Shown one piece after another: positions 6,219-11,488 of a stretch of DNA of 11,752 nucleotides. Within the stretch, counting starts at the first letter, position 1. Every line of letters starts with the position of its first letter. Below the pieces are notes generated by a model. That model saw only the letters and a list, made by a program, of their open reading frames with translations, did no database searches and was not told the origin of the DNA. The stretch comes from JBBDNV01 sp040877415 (lineage in GTDB: Bacteria > Planctomycetota > Planctomycetia > Pirellulales > PALSA-1355), in NCBI GenBank assembly GCA_040877415.1, contig JBBDNV010000184.1, positions 1 to 11,752 of the forward strand. Direction: 5' to 3'. Position numbers and translations under genes: made by a program.

Positions 6219-7444
6219 CCATCCTGCTCGACATCCTCCACGACTTCGTCGCGTTCTTCCAGCTGACCGCGTTCTCGTCCGTGACTTGGCAAATGGCCAC
6301 CATGTGGGTGGTCTGCGGCGTCCTCTTCTATCTCGGAGTCCACAAGAAATTCGAACCCCTCCTCCTCGTGCCGATCGCTTTCGGCGCCCTTCTGGCCAAC
6401 CTCCCGACCGAAGGAATGATCACCAGCCGCGTGCTGGCCGACGGCCTCGTCGAAACAGGGGTCCTCACCGTGCACGGCACCCCGCTGGATACCGGCGGCT
6501 TCCGCATCGACCACATCACGGGCGGTCTCTATGACTTTCTTTATCAGGGCATCAAACTCGAGATCTTCCCCCCGCTCATTTTCCTCGGGATCGGCGCGCT
6601 GACCGACTTCGGTCCGCTCATCGCCAACCCCCGGACCCTTCTCCTCGGCGCCGCGGCGCAGCTCGGCGTGCTCGCCACCTTCCTCGGAGCCGGACTGCTC
6701 GGCTTCAATGCGCAGCAGTCCGCCTCCATCGGCATCATCGGCGGGGCGGACGGGCCCACTGCCATCTTCCTTACCTCCAAGCTCGCACCCGAACTCCTCG
6801 GCGCCGTGGCCGTGGCCGCCTACACCTACATGGCTCTCGTCCCGCTTATCCAGCCACCAATCATGCGCGCGCTGACCACGGCGAAAGAGCGCAAAATCCG
6901 CATGCAGTCCCTCCGCCAGGTTTCGCGGCTGGAGAAACTTGTCTTTGCCCTCCTTGTCACCGTCACCGTCATTCTTCTCGTCCCCGCAGCGGCCCCGCTC
7001 ATCGGCATGCTCATGTTGGGAAATTTCCTGCGCGAGTGTGGAGTGACCGAGCGCCTGCTCAAGGCCTCACAGACTGAAATCATCAACGTCGTGACCATCT
7101 TCCTCGGCACCAGCGTCGGCATCACCATGGCCGGGGAGAATTTTCTCCGCCCGCAAACCCTCCTCATCATCGCCTTGGGCATCGTCGCCTTCGGGCTCGG
7201 AACCGCCGGCGGCGTCCTCGCCGCCAAATTGCTCAATCTTTTCTCCCGCCGCAACCCGATCAACCCGCTTATCGGCTCGGCCGGCGTCAGCGCCGTCCCC
7301 ATGGCCGCCCGCGTCTCGCAAGTCGAGGGACAGAAGGCCGACCCCGCCAACTTCCTCCTCATGCACGCCATGGGCCCGAACGTCGCCGGTGTCATCGGCA
7401 CCGCCGTCATCGCGGGCTACTACATCGCCACGCTGGGGAAATAA
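6215..7444 (+). CDS. mmdB: Na+-translocating decarboxylase beta subunit (MmdB/OadB/GcdB family)
   Basis: The 409-residue polytopic membrane protein decarboxylates carboxybiotin and pumps Na+ outward. It carries the hallmarks KLEIFPPLIFLGIGALTDFG (114-133), IGGADGPTAIF (175-185), YMALVPLIQPPIM (205-217), NPLIGSAGVSAVPMAAR (350-366) and NFLLMHAMGPNVAGVIG (379-395). Residues shown by mutagenesis to matter in Klebsiella OadB (Asp203, Tyr229, Asn373, Gly377, Ser382, Arg389) align by motif and spacing with Asp179, Tyr205, Asn350, Gly354, Ser359 and Arg366. All are kept, so the pump is probably functional. I chose the GTG at 6215, which overlaps the mmdD stop (GTGA). The frame is open 16 codons further upstream, but that part lies inside mmdD. 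The coupling ion is taken to be Na+ from the family. Sequence does not separate MmdB from OadB or GcdB, so the substrate comes from MmdA and the epimerase. Confidence 0.95.
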   Translation: MTILLDILHDFVAFFQLTAFSSVTWQMATMWVVCGVLFYLGVHKKFEPLLLVPIAFGALLANLPTEGMITSRVLADGLVETGVLTVHGTPLDTGGFRIDHITGGLYDFLYQGIKLEIFPPLIFLGIGALTDFGPLIANPRTLLLGAAAQLGVLATFLGAGLLGFNAQQSASIGIIGGADGPTAIFLTSKLAPELLGAVAVAAYTYMALVPLIQPPIMRALTTAKERKIRMQSLRQVSRLEKLVFALLVTVTVILLVPAAAPLIGMLMLGNFLRECGVTERLLKASQTEIINVVTIFLGTSVGITMAGENFLRPQTLLIIALGIVAFGLGTAGGVLAAKLLNLFSRRNPINPLIGSAGVSAVPMAARVSQVEGQKADPANFLLMHAMGPNVAGVIGTAVIAGYYIATLGK

Positions 7445-8182
7445 ATGACCCAGGCCATCCGCACCCGCGCGTGGCGCGGCTGGACACTCCACGAAGCCGA
7501 GGTCCTCGGCTCGACCAACGACCACGCGCGCGACCTTCCGCCGTGGCATGCCATCCGCGCGAAAAGGCAGACCGGGGCACGCGGACGCCACGGACGCCGC
7601 TGGTCATCCGGCGAAGGCGGGCTCTGGATTTCCGTCGTCTTGCCCCTCGATCCGCCCGGCCGCGGATGGTCCGCCTTTCCCCTCGCCGCCGGGCTTGCCG
7701 TGGTCTCCACGTTGCGCGGACACGACCTCACCCGGGCCCGCCTCCGCTGGCCGAATGATGTCCTCATCGGACCGAAAAAAATCTGCGGTATCCTCATGGA
7801 AAAATTCGCCCCGGATCGTGTTGTCGTCGGCCTCGGACTCAACGTGACCAACAATCCCGCCACCGATCCCGGGTTGGCCGCCATCGCCACGTCGCTCGCC
7901 GCGGAGCTGCCCATCGCGCCGCCGATCGAAGACATCTACGAGGAAATTCTTATCGCCCTGCGTGTCCTGCATGGACGCGTGGCCGAGGAAGGTTTTGCTG
8001 TGCTGGCTGGCGACATCAACCGCCATTGGGGCGGAACCCGCGAAGTCGAATTGCAGGTCCACAACGACACCATCCGCGGCCCGTTCCTCGGCATCGACAC
8101 CCGCGGCGACCTCCTCGTGGAAATCGAGGGCCACCCGGTCAGCCACTCCGCGGCGCACGTCCAACTCATGCGCGAGGTTTGA
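7445..8182 (+). CDS. birA: Biotin--[biotin carboxyl-carrier protein] ligase, without DNA-binding domain
   Basis: The 245-residue ligase has a catalytic domain with STND (23-26), the biotinyl-AMP loop GARGRHGRRW (44-53, a variant of GRGRxG), RWPNDVLIGPKKICGILME (101-119) and GLGLNV (129-134). A small SH3-like C-terminal domain follows at about 196-240. It joins biotin to the acceptor lysine in two steps through biotinyl-AMP. The N-terminal winged helix of E. coli BirA is absent, so this is a monofunctional ligase and not a repressor of biotin genes. The ATG directly follows the mmdB TAA with no gap, so it is almost certainly translated with the decarboxylase genes. Lys94 of MmdC is the obvious local substrate. 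It may also serve acetyl-CoA carboxylase. A GC-rich palindrome follows the stop by six bases. Confidence 0.93.
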   Translation: MTQAIRTRAWRGWTLHEAEVLGSTNDHARDLPPWHAIRAKRQTGARGRHGRRWSSGEGGLWISVVLPLDPPGRGWSAFPLAAGLAVVSTLRGHDLTRARLRWPNDVLIGPKKICGILMEKFAPDRVVVGLGLNVTNNPATDPGLAAIATSLAAELPIAPPIEDIYEEILIALRVLHGRVAEEGFAVLAGDINRHWGGTREVELQVHNDTIRGPFLGIDTRGDLLVEIEGHPVSHSAAHVQLMREV

Positions 8183-8188
8183 GCGATA

Positions 8189-8266
8189 GGTAGGGCGGGG
8201 CCTCCCGGACCCGCCGCCTGCATCGATGATAATGCTCCCAGCGCGTCGAGGACGCCGCGCCCTACC
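8189..8266. repeat. Compound palindromic repeat with GGTAGGGCG ends
   Basis: The 78-bp element lies in the 133-bp gap between birA and hisI. Its ends are an exact 9-bp inverted repeat: GGTAGGGCG at 8189-8197 and CGCCCTACC at 8258-8266. Each half is also a hairpin. The left half pairs GGCGGG (8194-8199) with CCCGCC (8210-8215). The right half pairs GCGTC (8243-8247) with GACGC (8251-8255), and alternatively GCGCG (8241-8245) with CGCGC (8256-8260). It is therefore two related hairpin units facing each other. From memory, GTAGGGCG-type units are scattered between genes in Verrucomicrobiota, but I cannot check this here. It sits where the decarboxylase unit ends, so it could stop or protect that transcript. 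It lacks a U-run and is not a standard intrinsic terminator. Confidence 0.75.
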
Positions 8267-8315
8267 CAAATACCACTTGCCCACACGCACCCGCCCCCGC
8301 GACATTATCTTTTTC

Positions 8316-8708
8316 ATGACCGACTTCAAATTCAACGCCGACGGCTTCATCCCCGTCATTGTGCAAGAAGCCGCCGACACACAGCCTGCGCGCGGTCGCG
8401 TGCTCATGATGGCGTGGATGAACCTCGAGTCTTTGCACAAAACCCTCTCCACGGGAAAAATGCATTACTGGAGTCGCTCGCGGAACAAACTCTGGTTCAA
8501 AGGCGAATCGAGCGGACACACCCAAGACGTCGTCCGCTGGTATGCCGACTGCGACAAGGACTGCCTGCTCTTCGAAGTGAAGCAAACCACCGGCGCCTGC
8601 CACACCGGGTACGAGAGCTGCTTCTTCCAAGGCTATGACATGCAGGGCGCCCTGCTCGCCGTGGAGGAATCGCCGGCTTTCGATGCCGGGAAAGTCTACG
8701 TGAAGTAG
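8316..8708 (+). CDS. hisI: Phosphoribosyl-AMP cyclohydrolase (HisI)
   Basis: The 130-residue protein carries out step 3 of histidine synthesis, opening the purine ring of phosphoribosyl-AMP. Family motifs run in order: AWMNLESL (33-40), HYWSRSRNKLWFKGESSG (50-67), ADCDKDCLL (77-85) and ACHTGYESCF (94-103). Asp78, Asp80 and Asp82 match the Mg2+ triad, and Cys79, Cys95 and Cys102 match the conserved cysteines of the family. There is no HisE (phosphoribosyl-ATP pyrophosphatase) domain, so this is stand-alone HisI and hisE must be elsewhere. I chose the ATG at 8316. An upstream ATG at 8226 would add 30 basic, Pro-rich residues that overlap the palindrome. The start follows TATCTTTTTC with no Shine-Dalgarno site. 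No other his gene is visible. The phosphoesterase gene begins 6 bases past the stop. Confidence 0.96.
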   Translation: MTDFKFNADGFIPVIVQEAADTQPARGRVLMMAWMNLESLHKTLSTGKMHYWSRSRNKLWFKGESSGHTQDVVRWYADCDKDCLLFEVKQTTGACHTGYESCFFQGYDMQGALLAVEESPAFDAGKVYVK

Positions 8709-8714
8709 TTTTCC

Positions 8715-9662
8715 ATGGCAGAACAGGCCATCGATTTCCTTCCGCTCGCCGCGCGCCTCGGACCTTCCCTCCTCCGCCGGCGCCTTCAGGCCCAAGCCGA
8801 CCTGCGCGCCCGGCTTGTCCACCAGGGCGAAGGTCCGCTCGCGGTCGAACGCGTCATTCCGGTCGATCGCATCATCACAAGAATCCTCGCCATCTCCGGT
8901 TTCGCCGCCCGCGGCCGCGCCAACTGCCTCGACATCCGCACCGTGACCCGCGGGCAGCCGCTGGCCAATCTCCCCGCCGCCTTCGACGGTTTCCGACTCC
9001 TCCACATCACCGACCTCCACCTCGACTGCGTTGAAGGTTTCACCGGCCGTCTCATCGATCTGATCGAACGCACCCCGCACGATCTCGCCGTCATCACCGG
9101 AGACTTCGCCGACCATGCCGCCGGTTACTTTCACGACTGCCTCGGCGACATCCGCCGCATTGCCGCCGCGCTCGGACCGGGAGCACTCGCCATCCTTGGC
9201 AACCACGACATCATCGAAATTGTCCCGCACCTCGAAGCAACCGGGCTCCGCGTGCTCCTCAACGAAAACACCTTGCTCGAGCGCGATGGAGAAAAGCTCT
9301 GGATCGCCGGCACCGACGACCCGCATTTCTACCGCACCCACGATTTCGAAGCCGCGCGCCGGGGAATTCCCCAAGGCGCCTGCAGCATCCTGCTCACCCA
9401 CACGCCCGAGGTTTACGACGAAGCGCGCCATTACGGCTTCAACTTCATGCTCTGCGGACACACCCACGGCGGCCAGATCTGCCTCCCCGGCGGATTCGCC
9501 CTTGTGCGCAACGGCCGGTGCCCGCCCGCGCAATTCGCCGGCGCGTGGACCCATCATGGCTTGCACGGCTACACCTCGCGCGGCACCGGTTCCTGCGGCG
9601 TCCCCGCCCGCTTCCACTGCCCGCCGGAGATCACCGTGCACGTGCTGCGCCGACGGGTCTGA
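8715..9662 (+). CDS. Calcineurin-like metallophosphoesterase, YkuE/LpxG-like
   Basis: The 315-residue protein has a complete dinuclear metallophosphoesterase site: DLHLD (100-104), GDFADH (129-134), GNHD (162-165), LTHTPE (227-232) and CGHTHGGQI (247-255). The layout, with an N-terminal extension of about 90 residues before the catalytic domain and the GHTHGGQ ending, resembles the YkuE group. That group includes chlamydial LpxG, a UDP-2,3-diacylglucosamine hydrolase replacing LpxH. An LpxG role would fit a PVC bacterium with lpxA, but this is only inference, since the group also contains enzymes with other or unknown substrates. The N-terminal extension is basic (LLRRRLQAQADLRARL) without a clear signal peptide or membrane helix, so the protein is probably cytoplasmic or peripheral. 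The start follows TTTTCC, 6 bases after hisI. It converges on asd with only 10 bases between stop codons. Confidence 0.88.
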   Translation: MAEQAIDFLPLAARLGPSLLRRRLQAQADLRARLVHQGEGPLAVERVIPVDRIITRILAISGFAARGRANCLDIRTVTRGQPLANLPAAFDGFRLLHITDLHLDCVEGFTGRLIDLIERTPHDLAVITGDFADHAAGYFHDCLGDIRRIAAALGPGALAILGNHDIIEIVPHLEATGLRVLLNENTLLERDGEKLWIAGTDDPHFYRTHDFEAARRGIPQGACSILLTHTPEVYDEARHYGFNFMLCGHTHGGQICLPGGFALVRNGRCPPAQFAGAWTHHGLHGYTSRGTGSCGVPARFHCPPEITVHVLRRRV

Positions 9663-9672
9663 CCCCGCAAAG

Positions 9673-10674
9673 CTATGGCAGCAACTCCGCGATCTGCACC
9701 GCGTTCAAAGCCGCCCCCTTGAGCAACTGGTCGCCGCAAATCCAGAAGCTGAGACCGTTATCGAGGGCGCAATCGACGCGCAGGCGCCCGATCTCACAAT
9801 CGTCCTTCCCCGCGACATGGAGCGGAACCGGGTAGGCATGACGCGAAGGCTCGTCGACCACCCGCAGGCCCGGCGCTCCGGTCAAAGCCGCGCGCGCCGA
9901 GGCCACCGAGACCGGACGCTCGAACTCGGCGCTCACCGCCACGCTGTGCGCGCGGTAGACCGGCACGCGCACGCACGTGACCGAGGCCCGGAAATGGGGA
10001 AGATCCATGATCTTGCGCCCCTCGTTTTCCATCTTCATTTCTTCCTTCGTGTAGCCGGTTTCGAGAAAGGCATCGACTTGCGGGATGACGTTGAAAGCAA
10101 TCTGCCACGGATAAACGGAACGCGGCGCTTCCTCCCCGCGGGCCAAGGCCTCGACCTGCGTCTTCAATTCCTCGATGGCCATCGCCCCGGAACCCGAGAC
10201 CGCCTGGTAACTCGAAGCCCAAAGACGCTTCACCCCGAAAGCGCGGTGCAACGGCCAGAGCCCCATCAAAGTGATGGCCGTCGTGCAGTTCGGGTTCGCG
10301 ATGATGCCCTTGTGGGCGCGCGCCGCTTCGGGGTTGATCTCCGGGACAACCAGGGGCACGTCGGGGTCCATGCGGAAAGCGGACGAATTGTCGATGACCA
10401 CCGCGCCGGCCCGGACCGCCGCCGGTGCGAATTCCTTCGAAATCCCGCCGCCCGCGCTGAAGAGAGCAAAATCGACCCCGTCGAAGGATGCCGCGGTAAG
10501 TTCCCGCACCTCGAGCGGCTCGCCGCGGAAATCGAGCTTCTTCCCGGCCGATTTGGCCGAGGCCAGCAAAGTGAGCCGTCCGACGGGAAAATTCCGCCGT
10601 TCCAGCACGCGCATCATCTCGATGCCCACCGCGCCGGTTGCACCCGCGATCGCCACATGGTAATTCCTGCCCAT
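9673..10674 (-). CDS. asd: Aspartate-semialdehyde dehydrogenase
   Basis: The 333-residue protein is a full-length ASADH, which reduces beta-aspartyl phosphate to aspartate semialdehyde, the branch point to lysine/diaminopimelate, threonine and methionine. An N-terminal NADP site reads GATGAVG (11-17). SAGGGISKEFAP lies at 73-84 and VIDNSSAFRM at 93-102. The catalytic Cys130 is in NPNCTT, Gln157 in SSYQAVSGSG, and His243 in RVPVYRAHSV (236-245). The frame is open 51 codons upstream, but that part lies in the divergent L,D-transpeptidase gene and looks like no protein. The ATG at 10672-10674 gives the family start (MGRNYHVAIAGATG). It is preceded by CTTTTTCCG and no Shine-Dalgarno site. The 34-base gap to the divergent GTG must hold or overlap both start regions. 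Diaminopimelate links it loosely to its neighbour, which cross-links peptidoglycan. Confidence 0.96.
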   Translation of the reverse strand: MGRNYHVAIAGATGAVGIEMMRVLERRNFPVGRLTLLASAKSAGKKLDFRGEPLEVRELTAASFDGVDFALFSAGGGISKEFAPAAVRAGAVVIDNSSAFRMDPDVPLVVPEINPEAARAHKGIIANPNCTTAITLMGLWPLHRAFGVKRLWASSYQAVSGSGAMAIEELKTQVEALARGEEAPRSVYPWQIAFNVIPQVDAFLETGYTKEEMKMENEGRKIMDLPHFRASVTCVRVPVYRAHSVAVSAEFERPVSVASARAALTGAPGLRVVDEPSRHAYPVPLHVAGKDDCEIGRLRVDCALDNGLSFWICGDQLLKGAALNAVQIAELLP

Positions 10675-10708
10675 CGGAAAAAGATCGAAACTACCATCCC
10701 GGCGACCC

Positions 10709-11218
10709 GTGGCGAACAAGAAAGCGCACGCCGTCCGGCCCGCGCAATCCATCGTCGTGGACGTCGCCTCGCAATCGCTCCGCCTGCTCGAGGGACGCCG
10801 GACAGCGGCCGAGTTCCCCGTCTCCACGTCGAAGTTCGGGCTTGGCTGGGCGGAAGGAAGCTACCGGACGCCGACCGGGCGCTTCCGCATCGCGCGGAAA
10901 ATCGGTGGGAATGCCCCGGCTTGGACGATTTTTCGCACGCGCCAGGACACCGGACGCCGGGCCGCGGCGGGAGGCGACGAGGATCTGGTCCTGACACGCA
11001 TCCTCACCCTCGAGGGGTTGCAAAAGCGGAACGCCAACACGCTGCAGCGCTACATCTATATCCACGGCACCAATCAGGAGCATCTCATCGGCACGCCCGC
11101 CAGCCACGGTTGCATCCGGTTGCGCAACGCGGACATGATCACGCTGCACGACATGGTGGCGCCCGGCACGCCGGTCCGGATCGTTGCCCCGCGCGCGCGC
11201 CGGATCGCCCGGATCTGA
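10709..11218 (+). CDS. YkuD-type L,D-transpeptidase without visible export signal
   Basis: The 169-residue protein is little more than a YkuD catalytic domain. It begins with the first strand (SIVVDVASQSLRLLEG, 14-29), has YRTPTGRFRI at 52-61, and carries the active site IHGTNQEHLIGTPASHGCIRL (118-138): His119, Ser132, His133, the nucleophile Cys135 and Arg137. Such enzymes form 3-3 cross-links in peptidoglycan or attach lipoproteins to it, in the periplasm. Here the domain starts within the first 15 residues, and there is no hydrophobic signal, lipobox or twin-arginine motif. The GTG at 10709 has no plausible in-frame alternative upstream before the TAA at 10661. How it reaches the periplasm, if it does, is unclear. 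No Shine-Dalgarno site is visible. The small lipoprotein gene starts 85 bases downstream. Confidence 0.9.
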   Translation: MANKKAHAVRPAQSIVVDVASQSLRLLEGRRTAAEFPVSTSKFGLGWAEGSYRTPTGRFRIARKIGGNAPAWTIFRTRQDTGRRAAAGGDEDLVLTRILTLEGLQKRNANTLQRYIYIHGTNQEHLIGTPASHGCIRLRNADMITLHDMVAPGTPVRIVAPRARRIARI

Positions 11219-11286
11219 AATTCCGTGCCGATTTTCGTTGTCCGCCGCGGAGGACATGGCAGCATGGAAGATTCAGTTTTTAACGG

Positions 11287-11296
11287 AAGGAGGTGA
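11287..11296 (+). promoter_or_regulatory. Full-length Shine-Dalgarno sequence
   Basis: AAGGAGGTGA is complementary over ten bases to the conserved 3' end of bacterial 16S rRNA and lies seven bases before the ATG of the small lipoprotein gene. It fixes that start and predicts very efficient initiation. No other gene in the window has anything comparable. Confidence 0.9.
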
Positions 11297-11303
11297 ATCT
11301 GGA

Positions 11304-11417
11304 ATGAATATCGTCAAACTTATCGCTATCGTGGCCTTCGCGGCCGCTTCTTTGGGCCTCAGCGCCTGTGCGAGCAAGCCGCAACCGGCCCCCGCTCCCG
11401 TCAGCTACAGCAAGTAA
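11304..11417 (+). CDS. 37-residue lipoprotein, entericidin-sized
   Basis: The ORF encodes a signal peptide (MNIVKLIAIVAFAAASLGL) with a lipobox LSAC at 19-22, so Cys22 would be lipid-modified after cleavage. The mature peptide is only 16 residues, CASKPQPAPAPVSYSK: a Pro-Ala stretch and a Lys C-terminus. Residue 2 of the mature form is Ala rather than Asp, which in Gram-negatives favours delivery to the outer membrane. The gene is strongly supported by the ten-base Shine-Dalgarno sequence upstream and the terminator downstream. Expression should therefore be high and independent. The size recalls entericidins and Lpp-like peptides, but I see no sequence relationship. The C-terminal Lys is reminiscent of Lpp, whose terminal Lys is joined to peptidoglycan by an L,D-transpeptidase, and such an enzyme is encoded just upstream. 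The promoter is not obvious in the 85-base gap (11219-11303). Confidence 0.85.
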   Translation: MNIVKLIAIVAFAAASLGLSACASKPQPAPAPVSYSK

Positions 11418-11455
11418 GCTGGCTTCACACAAAGGGGGGATCAGTCCCTTTTCTG

Positions 11456-11488
11456 CCAAGCCGCGGGCAACCGCGGCTTGGTTTTTTT
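11456..11488 (+). terminator. Rho-independent terminator of the small lipoprotein gene
   Basis: A perfect 11-bp stem pairs CCAAGCCGCGG (11456-11466) with CCGCGGCTTGG (11471-11481). It is closed by a GCAA tetraloop of the stable GNRA type and followed by seven Ts (11482-11488). It lies 38 bases after the lipoprotein stop. A weaker stem just upstream pairs AAAGGG (11431-11436) with CCCTTT (11446-11451). On the minus strand the hairpin has no U-run after it, so termination should act mainly on plus-strand transcripts. Confidence 0.95.

Noticed and set aside
5433..7444. Oxaloacetate or glutaconyl-CoA decarboxylase as the identity of the pump
   Set aside because: Oxaloacetate decarboxylase uses a pyruvate-carboxylase-like alpha subunit, which is absent. 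The adjacent methylmalonyl-CoA epimerase favours methylmalonyl-CoA over glutaconyl-CoA.
8226..8315. Upstream in-frame ATG extending HisI by 30 residues
   Set aside because: The extension is basic and Pro-rich, overlaps the palindromic repeat, and precedes a position that already fits the HisI N-terminus.
8262..9641. 459-codon open frame antisense to hisI and the phosphoesterase gene
   Set aside because: It is Gly/Ala/Glu/Val-rich with no motif, opposite two genes whose active-site residues are intact.
11184..11303. Longer open frame reading into the small lipoprotein from inside the transpeptidase gene
   Set aside because: The ten-base Shine-Dalgarno sequence and the signal peptide both place the start at 11304.
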